A DNA stretch of 39,572 nt from Prevotella sp. (GTDB lineage: Bacteria > Bacteroidota > Bacteroidia > Bacteroidales > Bacteroidaceae). This document shows positions 16,603 through 24,919 of the stretch, one piece after another. Location: contig JAFZUS010000111.1 of assembly GCA_017618275.1 (NCBI GenBank), forward strand, positions 1-39,572, given 5' to 3'. The position numbers and the translations under genes were made by a program. Within the stretch, counting starts at the first letter, position 1. Each line of letters starts with the position of its first letter. The notes beneath the pieces were generated by a model that saw only the letters and a program-made list of their open reading frames with translations, was not told where the DNA came from and did not search any database.

Positions 16603-17594
16603 AGCCACCTGTTATCCTTGTACCACTGGATGGTCTCTTTCACCCCTTGCTCCAGATTGTAGGTAGGCCGGTAGCCCAACTCGTCGATAGCAGGCTGGAT
16701 GTCGCACCGCCAGTTACGCTGTTTCAGGATGTTGTATTTGTCATTGTTCAAGGCCGTCACCTTACCCGTCATCCGTCCGATATACTCGCCGAAGAACGTC
16801 ACGATGCGCAGCACCCAGACAGGAGCCGTGATGCGTATCCACCAAGGACGACCCAGTTCCTCGTGGATGAGGTTGCTGAAGGTGGCGCTCTGATATACCT
16901 GTCCGTCGCTGAGGAAATACTTGCGTCCGTTTTCTCCTTTGTCGAGTGCGAGGAAAACGGCCTGCACCACATCCTTCACATAGACGAAGGTAATGTCCTG
17001 GCGCTTATATCCTACAGCAAAGTCGCTGTGCTGCTTGATGCTCTTCGCCATGATGAAGTAGTCTTTTTCTCGTGGACCGTAGACGCCCGTTGGCCTTAAT
17101 ATAATATAAGGTAGGCGCGCGCGGAGTGTTTCAAGATATTTTTCTGCCGCCAACTTGCTCCGTCCATATTCCGTATTCGGCTGTGGTGTATCTGTCTCTT
17201 TGATTTCCTCGTAGGGCTGTTGCTCCTTGATGGCACCGAAGATGCTGAGGCTACTCACGAAGACAAAGCGCTTCAGGGACATCTTCACTTCGAGCAGCGC
17301 ATCCACGAGGTGTTTTGTCCCCTCGGTATTGATGCGATGGAAGTCCTGTTTGTTGAGGCACTTCGTCACACCGGCCGCATGCACCACATAATCGAAGTCT
17401 TTATCACGCAGTTGCTCCACGAGTTGCTCTTTCGACGAGAGGTTGAGTTCGATGAAGTGGATGCGCTCATCCTGCAACCATTCCCTCGAACTGCTCTTGC
17501 GTACGGCAGCCCACGTCTCGAAGCCTCTCTTGAGAGACTCCTCCACGATAAAAGAGCCTATAAACCCGCTCGCACCGGTGATTAATATCTTCAT
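16599..17594 (-). CDS. NAD(P)-dependent epimerase/dehydratase (extended SDR)
   Basis: The 331-residue protein (start taken at M-K-I-L-I-T-G, 17594, rather than an upstream ATG at 17624 that lies beyond the promoter) has the Rossmann motif G-A-S-G-F-I-G at residues 7-13. The catalytic Y-x3-K is at Y143 and K147 (E-Y-G-R-S-K), with S-S-L-S before it and the substrate-side L-R-P-T-G-V-Y-G-P-R. These define the extended SDR family acting on nucleotide sugars or similar substrates; the exact substrate is not visible. It is divergent from RNase R and precedes the PAP2 gene, so a role in lipid or glycan head-group chemistry is possible. Confidence 0.88.
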   Translation of the reverse strand: MKILITGASGFIGSFIVEESLKRGFETWAAVRKSSSREWLQDERIHFIELNLSSKEQLVEQLRDKDFDYVVHAAGVTKCLNKQDFHRINTEGTKHLVDALLEVKMSLKRFVFVSSLSIFGAIKEQQPYEEIKETDTPQPNTEYGRSKLAAEKYLETLRARLPYIILRPTGVYGPREKDYFIMAKSIKQHSDFAVGYKRQDITFVYVKDVVQAVFLALDKGENGRKYFLSDGQVYQSATFSNLIHEELGRPWWIRITAPVWVLRIVTFFGEYIGRMTGKVTALNNDKYNILKQRNWRCDIQPAIDELGYRPTYNLEQGVKETIQWYKDNRWL

Positions 17595-17611
17595 TTTGTT
17601 AAATTTGGGTG

Positions 17612-17619
17612 CAAAGTTA
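17612..17619 (-). promoter_or_regulatory. -7 element for the epimerase gene
   Basis: TAACTTTG on the minus strand matches TAnnTTTG exactly and lies 17 bases before the chosen ATG (17594). This supports the downstream start, since the upstream ATG at 17624 would lie before the promoter element. No clear -33 box is present. Confidence 0.6.
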
Positions 17620-17641
17620 CTCATTTTTCCCGAAAAATCAC

Positions 17642-17649
17642 TATCTTTG
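17642..17649 (+). promoter_or_regulatory. -7 element for rnr
   Basis: TATCTTTG matches TAnnTTTG exactly, 24 bases before the RNase R start. It is divergent from the epimerase element 22 bases away, so the two polymerase footprints overlap and the genes may compete for initiation. Confidence 0.6.
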
Positions 17650-17673
17650 CAGAAAACTTAAAGGAATAAGTCT

Positions 17674-19905
17674 ATGGGAAAGAAAAAAGGAGGCAAACGG
17701 TTAGGGAAGAAGCAGGTCAGCGAACTGCTGCAGAACCTCTTCCAGCACAATCCGAACGAGACATTCTCGTTCAAGCAGATTTTCAAGGCACTGAAACTCG
17801 ACACGCATCCATTGAAGATGCTCGCCATCGATGTGATGGAGGAGATGGCGTGGGATGACTTCCTGAGCAAGGTCAGCGACAACTCCTATCGTCTGAATAT
17901 GAAGACGCAGGTACAGGAGGGTACATTCCGCAGGAAAGCCAATGGACGCAACTCGTTCCTGCCGGATGACGGCGGTACGCCTGTCTTCGTGGCCGAGCGC
18001 AACTCGATGTCGGCAATGGACGGTGACCGTGTAAAAGTGTCGTATATGGCCCGTCGCGACAAACATATCAAGGAGGCGATGGTGATAGAGATCGTGAAAC
18101 GGGCTCACGACCAGATTGTCGGTAAACTGCGTGTGGAGAAAGACTTCGCCTTCCTCATCCCGCAGGACAACACTTTTGTGCATGACATCATCATCCCCAA
18201 GCGAAAACTGAAGGGTGGCAAGACGGACGACAAGGCGGTGGTCAAGGTGATACAGTGGCCCGATGCTGAGCACAAGAACATCATCGGTTCTGTCGTGGAT
18301 ATCCTTGGTAAGACGGGTGAAAACAATGCTGAGATGCACGCCATCCTGGCGCAGTACAACCTGCCCTATAAGTATCCGAAGAATGTGGAGGAGGCTGCCG
18401 AGAAGATCAACGCCACCATCACACCTCAGGAGATTGCCCGACGGGAGGACTTCCGTGATGTGTTCACTTGTACCATCGACCCGAAGGATGCCAAGGATTT
18501 CGACGATGCCCTGTCAATTAGGAGATTAGAGTGTAGAACTGAGAACTCTAAACTCTCCACTCTAAACTCTCCACTCTGGGAAGTAGGCGTTCATATCGCC
18601 GATGTCTCCCATTATGTCAAGGAAGGTTCCACCATCGACAAGGAAGCCTACAACCGTGCCACGAGCATCTACCTCGTAGATCGTACCATCCCCATGTTGC
18701 CGGAACGCCTATGCAATTTCATTTGTTCCCTCCGTCCTGACGAGGAAAAACTCTGTTACAGCGTCATCTTCGTGCTCGACGATGAGGCGAACATCAAGAA
18801 GTGGCACCTGGCCCATACCATCATCAAGAGCGATCGTCGCTATGCCTATGAGGAGGTGCAGCAGATCCTTGAGGACAATGGTGTGAAGGATGGTACTGGT
18901 GAACCTGCACCTCCTGCTACAAAGAAGAATCCCTATAAGGGCGAATATGCCGCAGAACTCATCAAACTCGATGCCCTCGCCAAGAAACTCCGTGCGGCCC
19001 GCTTCAAGAACGGCTCCGTGAAGTTTGACCGTGAGGAACTGCATTTCGACATCGACGAGAAGGGTAAGCCCATCAAAGCCTACTTCAAGACCTCGAAGGA
19101 TGCCAACAAACTGATTGAGGAATTCATGCTACTGGCGAATAGGACGGTCGCTGAATCGATAGGTCGCGTTAAGAAAGGACAGAAGGCCAAGACGTTGCCT
19201 TACCGTATCCACGACCAACCCGATCCCCAGAAACTCGAGAACCTCCGTGAGTTCGTGGTGAAGTTCGGTTATAAACTGAAGACCAGCGGCACAAAGGGTG
19301 CCATCACGAAGTCGCTCAATGCCCTGATGTCTGATGCCGAGGGTACCCGTGAACAGAACGCCATCGAGACCGTCGCCCTGCGGGCCATGATGAAGGCGAA
19401 GTACAGTGTGCATAACATCGGGCACTATGGACTCGCTTTCGACTACTACACCCATTTCACTTCACCCATCCGTCGTTATCCTGACATGATGGTACACCGT
19501 CTGTTGACGAAGTATCAGGACGGTGCCCGTTCGGCCAACAAGGACAAGTACGAGGAGTTCTGTGAGCACTGCAGCGACATGGAACAGATCTCGCAGAATG
19601 CAGAGCGCGACAGCATCAAGTACAAGATGGTGGAGTTTATGGCGGATAAGATTGGCAACACCTACGATGCCCATATCTCCGGCCTCACCTCGTATGGCAT
19701 CTATGCCCAGATCGACGAGACCCACTGCGAGGGCATGATCCCCATCCGCGACCTCGGCGACGACTACTACGACTTCGACGAGAAGAATTTTGTGATCGTA
19801 GGTCGCCGTCATCACACGAAGTACCAACTCGGTGATGCCATCCGCATCCAGGTGGCCCGCGCCAGCCTCGAGCGCAAACAACTCGACTTCACCCTCGCAG
19901 AGTGA
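17674..19905 (+). CDS. rnr: Ribonuclease R (RNB/RNase II family exoribonuclease)
   Basis: This 743-residue 3'-to-5' exoribonuclease degrades structured RNA. The order is a basic N-terminus with a winged-helix-like region (about 1-70), two cold-shock-like domains (about 70-230), the RNB catalytic domain (about 255-590) and a C-terminal S1 domain (about 655-740). The RNB active-site motif D-P-K-D-A-K-D-F-D-D-A is at about residues 269-279 and G-V-H-I-A-D-V-S-H-Y-V at about 305-315. Between them lies an additional segment of about 14 residues (R288-L301) encoded by a 42-bp heptad repeat. Removing it keeps the frame and restores the usual spacing. Length otherwise fits the family. Confidence 0.93.
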   Translation: MGKKKGGKRLGKKQVSELLQNLFQHNPNETFSFKQIFKALKLDTHPLKMLAIDVMEEMAWDDFLSKVSDNSYRLNMKTQVQEGTFRRKANGRNSFLPDDGGTPVFVAERNSMSAMDGDRVKVSYMARRDKHIKEAMVIEIVKRAHDQIVGKLRVEKDFAFLIPQDNTFVHDIIIPKRKLKGGKTDDKAVVKVIQWPDAEHKNIIGSVVDILGKTGENNAEMHAILAQYNLPYKYPKNVEEAAEKINATITPQEIARREDFRDVFTCTIDPKDAKDFDDALSIRRLECRTENSKLSTLNSPLWEVGVHIADVSHYVKEGSTIDKEAYNRATSIYLVDRTIPMLPERLCNFICSLRPDEEKLCYSVIFVLDDEANIKKWHLAHTIIKSDRRYAYEEVQQILEDNGVKDGTGEPAPPATKKNPYKGEYAAELIKLDALAKKLRAARFKNGSVKFDREELHFDIDEKGKPIKAYFKTSKDANKLIEEFMLLANRTVAESIGRVKKGQKAKTLPYRIHDQPDPQKLENLREFVVKFGYKLKTSGTKGAITKSLNALMSDAEGTREQNAIETVALRAMMKAKYSVHNIGHYGLAFDYYTHFTSPIRRYPDMMVHRLLTKYQDGARSANKDKYEEFCEHCSDMEQISQNAERDSIKYKMVEFMADKIGNTYDAHISGLTSYGIYAQIDETHCEGMIPIRDLGDDYYDFDEKNFVIVGRRHHTKYQLGDAIRIQVARASLERKQLDFTLAE
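18534..18575 (+). repeat. Six tandem 7-bp units inserted in frame inside rnr
   Basis: TAGAACT, GAGAACT, CTAAACT, CTCCACT, CTAAACT, CTCCACT run without a break for 42 bases. Six units of seven are divisible by three, so the reading frame is kept. The bases just before (two units resembling TTAGGAG and ATTAGAG) may be older copies. Confidence 0.85.
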
Positions 19906-19990
19906 CTATGACTTGAACGATGTGGTAATACGCGTACCTATTATTTCTTCGCACGCGAGGAAATGTTAAATTTGATTTTAAAGTGAAAGA

Positions 19991-20027
19991 TTTCCCGATA
20001 TTTATTTGGAAGATATCGGGAAATTTT
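19991..20027 (+). terminator. Terminator after rnr
   Basis: TTTCCCGATAT (19991-20001) pairs perfectly with ATATCGGGAAA (20013-20023) around an 11-base loop and is followed by TTTT. The loop holds the -33 box of the next promoter. Confidence 0.75.
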
Positions 20028-20037
20028 CATATCTTTG
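20005..20037 (+). promoter_or_regulatory. Promoter for the CbxX-type AAA+ gene
   Basis: TTTG (20005-20008), a 21-base spacer and TATCTTTG (20030-20037) match the Bacteroidota consensus. The -33 box lies in the loop of the rnr terminator. The expected transcript has an unusually long leader of about 380 bases before the ATPase ATG. Confidence 0.65.
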
Positions 20038-20080
20038 CCCCCGCAAATTAAAAATCCACTATCACAAAAGATTAAAGCAA

Positions 20081-20421
20081 ATGAAAAGAATTGATTCCAA
20101 CGAACGTTTTGTCTGTCGTCGAGCGACATAGTACGACTACGTTTCGTCGGAGCGATCCTTGAGGCTGCGGCTGCGCTTTCTTTGAGGCTACGCCTCGAAG
20201 ACCTTTGGCGCTCGAAAGAGTTTGAAAGCACGCTTTCACTCTTTGCTCGCTGATGCGGTCTTTGACTTATTGCTACAATTCTGTTTGTGATAGGAATTTC
20301 GAGTAAGTTTCTATGATACTCACTGGGCATTGGCCTCAACGGCTTTGCCCAAATACCCCTTGCGCCCTTATTTACAGGGCATACCATACATACTTTATTC
20401 ACTTTCAACCATTATATATTT
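20081..20421 (+). other. Long hairpin-rich leader with a 16-codon ORF
   Basis: This gene-free stretch opens with ATG and 16 codons (M-K-R-I-D-S-N-E-R-F-V-C-R-R-A-T) ending in TAG at about 20129. It then becomes locally GC-rich and self-complementary, for example GAGGC-TAC-GCCTC at about 20182-20194 and the long arm AAAGAGT-TT-GAAAGC with GCTTTCACTCTTT at about 20215-20245. No protein family is visible on either strand. It could be a regulatory leader, a small RNA or a dispersed repeat; the sequence alone does not decide. Confidence 0.35.
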
Positions 20422-22692
20422 ATGGAAAAAGATCTGTTGAACCTTGAAAACGAACTGTGCGAAGAAGAATTTGAGAAGATGCTTCAGGACTTCATCAACA
20501 AGGAGTTCGAAGAAACGAACAATGACCATGACTCTGATGACAATCAAGATGATGCTGATACCCATGAAGAAGACGATGAGCCACAGAAAGACATCTTACC
20601 GATGAGAAATCGGAAGGAAACAGGAAGGCAGGCTTCTTACACCCTTTCTGTCTGTGTGCTTGAAGACTGCGACAAGTCATGCTTTTGCAGTGGACCGGTG
20701 ACGGTGCATTTTGATATTCAGGGAGACGATTTGCCAGATACGGACAGGTTCAAGTGCTTTATCTACACTGACACCTACTACCCGATGTGCTCCTCCTATA
20801 AGTCAAGCGAGGTGTATCGCAACGGTATGGAATTGTCCTACGAGATACCCTGTTCCCACATCTGGCTACCAGGAAAGTATATCCTCCTCGTCCGTGACAA
20901 GGACGAGCCACTTGTCAGGATTAACTTCCAACTCGATGAACACCTTCATACCGAATTCAGCGAACCTATGCTCGTTGAAGACCTCAGTATAGAGGATGTG
21001 CTTACCACCGTACTCCAGGGTGATGAGCATTGGCAATATCTGTCTGTCAGACCTGGGACTATCCAGATGCGCCAGAAGATGTTGGAACGGATGCAACTGA
21101 GGTGCTACAATGACCTGCGCGAAGCACTGGGAAGTGGGTTTATCAGAAGCAATCGGAACCTGCTGATCTGTACCCGCAATAAGGACCTGACGGAATATGA
21201 CCTCCATCATTTTCGGATAGATTTCAGCCATTCCTTATCGTTGGAATATGTTGATTGCTCGATGCTCTACGATCCGGCCTGCAACAACCCGTACGAACAT
21301 CTGAATGATACATTGTTGTCGATATCATCAGATGATATAGTCTGCCTGACCAATCTCAGTGCACTGCTCTCCACAGGTGGAAAGGTGATTGTACGACGGT
21401 TGGTTGAGAAGGTGAAGGATACCACTATCAGGAAATCTCTCTGGCTCTGTGGTACGCGACAGGAGATCCTGACCTTGTTCGATCAGTTCCCTTCGTTGAA
21501 GGAGTTCTATACCGACGACAGTTGGGTGGAGCATGGCCCCTACAGTGCCTTTGACATGATACAGGCATTCTTCCAGATGATGCAGGATGAGAATCTGACA
21601 CCTTCGTTGGCTGTGATGGACCAGGTGTCGCGGGCCATCATCGAGGGTTATCGTCAGTGCAGACTTGTCAGTTGGTCGCTCAGCGACCTGCGCCACATCA
21701 TCACCGACAGCATCCGTCCGCGTTATCTGAAAAGGGCGATGGAGGATATTGACATTGAGGTGTTACCCATCGTGTCGCCTGAGGATGTGGATATGAGCTT
21801 GTTTACTGGTAGCGCCGACACCCTTGAGGACTGTCTGGGTGAACTCAACAAGATGGTGGGTCTCGAACAGGTGAAACAGGGGATAGCCACCTTGGCCAAC
21901 AACACCCGATTCTTCTTGGAGCGTCGCCGCAGAGGACTGCCTACCTCCGGCAATGTGGCCTACCACGCCATCTTCACGGGTAATCCTGGTACGGGTAAGA
22001 CCACCGTAGCCCGTATGCTCGGACGCATCTACCATTCGCTGGGACTGCTCAGCAGGGGAGAGGTGATCGCCGCCGACCGTACCCGTCTTGTGGGCCGTTA
22101 TATTGGTGAGACCGAAGAGAATATGAAGGCTGTACTCGAAGAGGCACGCGGCAATGTACTCTTCATCGACGAGGCCTACAATCTCTACGATGGCTCAGGC
22201 GACCGTAAGGACTTCGGAGCCCGTGTCATCGACTCGCTGCTCACCGTCCTCTCGCAGCCCGATCCTGATATGATGGTCATCTTCGCTGGTTATGAGAAGG
22301 AGATGGACGCTATGCTCAACACCAATCCTGGTCTGACGGGACGTTTCCCTTATAAGTACAGGTTCAGCGACTATAGTCCTGAGCAGTTGATGGAGATTGC
22401 CCTCCGACTGTTGGAGCGTGATGCGTACCTTCTGACTGATGAGGCTTCTGCCGTCCTGAAAGACTCCATTGCCCAGACCTACAAGAGTCGCACCACGAAC
22501 TTCGGCAATGCCCGCTGGGTGGAGCAGTTCGTCCGCAATGGCATCATCCCTGCAATGGCAGACCGTCTCGCTGCTACCCCCTCTGACGACTACCAGCACA
22601 TCGAGGCCTCCGACATCCGCAGGGCCTACGAGAAGTTCAACCCCAAGGCCACTGAACTGAAGCCCCGCCAAAAGGTGGGCTTCAGTGCCTGA
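20422..22692 (+). CDS. CbxX/CfxQ-type AAA+ ATPase with N-terminal extension
   Basis: The 756-residue protein ends in a CbxX/CfxQ AAA+ domain (about 475-745). The Walker A is G-N-P-G-T-G-K-T at 520-527 and the Walker B V-L-F-I-D-E at 579-584, preceded by the family entry motif M-V-G-L-E-Q-V-K. CbxX proteins remodel other proteins (rubisco activation in phototrophs) and elsewhere occur in conflict and secretion loci. Residues 1-70 are very acidic and low-complexity. Residues 75-180 look like a beta-sandwich (L-P-G-K-Y-I-L-L-V). Residues 215-400 may be a degenerate AAA-like domain without a Walker A. No signal peptide. It is followed by two small unrecognised genes on the same strand. The target is unknown. 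Confidence 0.85.
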   Translation: MEKDLLNLENELCEEEFEKMLQDFINKEFEETNNDHDSDDNQDDADTHEEDDEPQKDILPMRNRKETGRQASYTLSVCVLEDCDKSCFCSGPVTVHFDIQGDDLPDTDRFKCFIYTDTYYPMCSSYKSSEVYRNGMELSYEIPCSHIWLPGKYILLVRDKDEPLVRINFQLDEHLHTEFSEPMLVEDLSIEDVLTTVLQGDEHWQYLSVRPGTIQMRQKMLERMQLRCYNDLREALGSGFIRSNRNLLICTRNKDLTEYDLHHFRIDFSHSLSLEYVDCSMLYDPACNNPYEHLNDTLLSISSDDIVCLTNLSALLSTGGKVIVRRLVEKVKDTTIRKSLWLCGTRQEILTLFDQFPSLKEFYTDDSWVEHGPYSAFDMIQAFFQMMQDENLTPSLAVMDQVSRAIIEGYRQCRLVSWSLSDLRHIITDSIRPRYLKRAMEDIDIEVLPIVSPEDVDMSLFTGSADTLEDCLGELNKMVGLEQVKQGIATLANNTRFFLERRRRGLPTSGNVAYHAIFTGNPGTGKTTVARMLGRIYHSLGLLSRGEVIAADRTRLVGRYIGETEENMKAVLEEARGNVLFIDEAYNLYDGSGDRKDFGARVIDSLLTVLSQPDPDMMVIFAGYEKEMDAMLNTNPGLTGRFPYKYRFSDYSPEQLMEIALRLLERDAYLLTDEASAVLKDSIAQTYKSRTTNFGNARWVEQFVRNGIIPAMADRLAATPSDDYQHIEASDIRRAYEKFNPKATELKPRQKVGFSA

Positions 22693-22726
22693 AGGCACCT
22701 TTCTCCCCCTCCTAAGTTAGGAGGGG
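22685..22726 (+). terminator. Two hairpins after the CbxX-type gene
   Basis: GTGCC-TGA-AGGCAC folds around the stop codon itself (22685-22698). CCCCTCCT (22706-22713) then pairs with AGGAGGGG (22719-22726). No strong T-run follows the second one, so it may be a transcript-stabilising or dispersed intergenic repeat instead of a terminator. Confidence 0.4.
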
Positions 22727-22771
22727 TCAGGGGAGGTCTGAACAATCATTTATTCAAATGTATTTTAGTCT

Positions 22772-23056
22772 ATGTATCAAATTTTACAGCACAAAGATGG
22801 CGACCTGATGCTCGTCATCGAACAACAAATGAATGATCCCGAGGATCCGATGTTTATCTACGACGGTGGCGACACCGCTCTCCTTTTCCGCAATTGGGAC
22901 AGCAGCCTCCGCCTCAATAACCTGAGCGAGCAAGCCCGTCCCTCTCTACAAAATGCAGATGAAATCCTTGTCATAGAGAAACAGGACGAGCGTGTCATCC
23001 GCAACTACACCGCCCCCATCCGCCTCGTCCGTGATGTGAAAAGCCTGATGGCGTAA
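22772..23056 (+). CDS. Small acidic protein of unknown function
   Basis: This 94-residue cytoplasmic protein has no signal peptide. It starts M-Y-Q-I-L-Q-H-K-D-G-D and alternates short hydrophobic strands (L-M-L-V-I-E, T-A-L-L-F-R, E-I-L-V-I-E) with acidic loops, suggesting a small beta-rich fold. There is no C-terminal Gly-Gly, so it does not look like a classical ubiquitin-like protein as encoded. I do not recognise the family. The 79-base gap to the AAA+ gene and the shared strand suggest co-expression, perhaps as an adaptor or substrate. Confidence 0.7.
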   Translation: MYQILQHKDGDLMLVIEQQMNDPEDPMFIYDGGDTALLFRNWDSSLRLNNLSEQARPSLQNADEILVIEKQDERVIRNYTAPIRLVRDVKSLMA

Positions 23057-23070
23057 ATAACTATGTAAAT

Positions 23071-23781
23071 ATGATTGATAAATTCTTTATACAGACCAAT
23101 GATACTATCTGGGATTTCCTGTCTGAGATAGGCAAGAGCAAGGAGGTCTTTTCTTGCTATTCTTATTATGAGATAGAAGGCTTCATTTTGTTCTTTTACA
23201 CTATGCCCAAGGAAATTGTTTTGGTTTGCTTGGATATAGTAGACGAAGGAACTGTAGAATATGCAGACGAAGGTGTGTTATGGTCGGAACCTTATTATAA
23301 ACTCTTCTATAAAGTCCTACCTAATGGCAAATTCAGTAGTGAAAAAAGTAGGATTAGTCCTGTCATGGAGTTATATAATTATGCACGTGAAATGCGTAAA
23401 TTCTTTGAGTTATCTTGCCAGTTTGATTTAATTCCAGCCATTCATCTTGTGTTTTTGACAAATTCTCACATTGTGAACTACCCAGAAGTGTTGAGAACCT
23501 GGCAACAGAATCTGTTTGGTTTTTCCGCTTTGCAGAACCTTTCAGGTTTAAGGCCTGGTATCATTTATGATAGTTACTGTGATGGACATCCATTCATCCC
23601 TGTCAACCCTGATGGGAGCATTGAAGGCGCAGACTATTGGAATAAATGGCATAAGTATCTTGAGAACAGAGGCTGGTATGATTGGACTAATGATCTTTAT
23701 GATGACTGTCCACTACCTTCAGATAAAAGGTATCGTTGGAAAGGGGAAATGGGACATCTGATTTCCGACGAGTTTAAATGA
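23071..23781 (+). CDS. Protein of unknown function, 236 residues
   Basis: I do not recognise this protein. It is cytoplasmic by appearance, aromatic-rich (many Y, W, F) and AT-rich in codon choice compared with the upstream gene. Residues about 30-80 show alternating hydrophobic strands; the middle (about 125-165) has V-F-L-T-N-S-H-I-V-N-Y and W-Q-Q-N-L-F-G-F-S-A-L. The C-terminal part contains N-K-W-H-K-Y-L-E-N-R-G-W. It starts 15 bases after the 94-residue gene, so the two are probably co-transcribed. The stop lies three bases from that of the convergent transglutaminase-like gene. Confidence 0.7.
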   Translation: MIDKFFIQTNDTIWDFLSEIGKSKEVFSCYSYYEIEGFILFFYTMPKEIVLVCLDIVDEGTVEYADEGVLWSEPYYKLFYKVLPNGKFSSEKSRISPVMELYNYAREMRKFFELSCQFDLIPAIHLVFLTNSHIVNYPEVLRTWQQNLFGFSALQNLSGLRPGIIYDSYCDGHPFIPVNPDGSIEGADYWNKWHKYLENRGWYDWTNDLYDDCPLPSDKRYRWKGEMGHLISDEFK

Positions 23782-23783
23782 CA

Positions 23784-24701
23784 TTAGGGAAGCCAATGAG
23801 TAAATGAGAAGAACTGTTCTGTCATGTCAAAATTGGCAATTGACAACAGTTCTTTACTTTTGTAAAACTCACCTTTTTCATACTTATTCTGACTATCTCG
23901 TGCGGGGTCTAGGATAACCCAACGGCTGTCAACGTATGCGGCAGCAACAACATGATTGGTCTTAGGTATGACATGTTCAACATCAATTATCTGTCCGGGC
24001 TTTGCCAAGTAACAAGGCAACTGTTGGGCTGGTATATTCATAGCACGCAACAATGAGACACACAGACTGACATAGCCACGGCATGTCGTACGCCGACGGT
24101 TGAGCACGGCGACTGCCGAGTCATCTTGTCGCACCTTAGCCTGAAGTTCATCATAATCATAAAACAAATTACGAACTACGAATTTGTGTGTTGCCAATAC
24201 TTGGAGGTATTTGTCTTCTGGGCATTTTTCTACAATCTTTGCAGCAATATTCTTTATTGGCTCTTCACTGCTTTGGAAATAGTCGTTGCCCTCAAGACAT
24301 AATTGGAGATGAACTGTGTCTGTTGGAATCCGTTTTAGTTTGTTCATGTTATTGATGATTGCTGGTGTGTTGTGAAAATATGCTTCACGTACATTAACAG
24401 ATATCGGAACACGTATATAAGTTGAATAGTAATCGGAATCAGGAATATGACTACATAATGAAAGGACTTGATGAGCATACGGCAAGATGCTGAGATCATA
24501 TCCTCCATCTGTGTCAGGTTTTATAACTGTACGTTTACCATCTCCTTCTGACGATGCACCAACTAAATTGCGTCCTCGCAATGGTTTTGATTTTCGTAGA
24601 AAGAACATTTTTTTACCCCTAATGACGAGTTTGACAGCCGCGTCGCGGTAAAATGAAGAACAGAATCTATGTTTGAAATCAGTATTCATTGTTTCTGTCA
24701 T
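23784..24701 (-). CDS. Transglutaminase-like cysteine peptidase family protein (copy 1)
   Basis: The 305-residue protein has the transglutaminase-core triad in order: C207 in T-C-R-G-Y, H250 in T-N-H-V-V and D265 in I-L-D-P-A. In bacteria this fold is usually a peptidase or amidase rather than a cross-linker. The core resembles the copy at 32772-33728: both have F-Y-D-Y-D before the core and a C-x-G-Y-x2-L-x-V-S-L-L-R-A-x2-I-P stretch. The N-terminal part (about 1-150) is different and unrecognised. There is no signal peptide, so it acts in the cytoplasm. It is on the opposite strand from the rest of the island and divergent from the WG-repeat gene. Confidence 0.8.
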   Translation of the reverse strand: MTETMNTDFKHRFCSSFYRDAAVKLVIRGKKMFFLRKSKPLRGRNLVGASSEGDGKRTVIKPDTDGGYDLSILPYAHQVLSLCSHIPDSDYYSTYIRVPISVNVREAYFHNTPAIINNMNKLKRIPTDTVHLQLCLEGNDYFQSSEEPIKNIAAKIVEKCPEDKYLQVLATHKFVVRNLFYDYDELQAKVRQDDSAVAVLNRRRTTCRGYVSLCVSLLRAMNIPAQQLPCYLAKPGQIIDVEHVIPKTNHVVAAAYVDSRWVILDPARDSQNKYEKGEFYKSKELLSIANFDMTEQFFSFTHWLP

Positions 24702-24740
24702 TAACGTTATTCTAAGGATTTTATCTATTCAATGGATTTG

Positions 24741-24748
24741 CAAATATA
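24741..24748 (-). promoter_or_regulatory. Candidate -7 element for transglutaminase-like copy 1
   Basis: TATATTTG on the minus strand fits TAnnTTTG and lies about 40 bases before the start. A TTG occurs 23 bases further upstream, slightly beyond the usual spacing. Confidence 0.4.
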
Positions 24749-24919
24749 CATAAAAGTGATATAATAGAGGGCAATTAGATGCAGGATTTAAGAATTCTTT
24801 AGAGAAACGGGTGGTGGAGACTGTTAGATTTTGTGTGCAAAGATGCTCTATTATTTATATAGCCTTACAATATATCGACATGGCAATCTTATAATAATAA
24901 CAATTTAAACAAAACGACT

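Noticed and set aside
19941-20408. 155-codon minus-strand frame between rnr and the CbxX-type gene
   Set aside because: It crosses a terminator and a promoter, is rich in Ser and Arg from the hairpin repeats, and matches no family.
22772-23056. 94-residue protein as the missing ubiquitin-like modifier
   Set aside because: It lacks a C-terminal Gly-Gly and a recognisable beta-grasp pattern, and belongs to the CbxX unit rather than the JAB-E1 unit.
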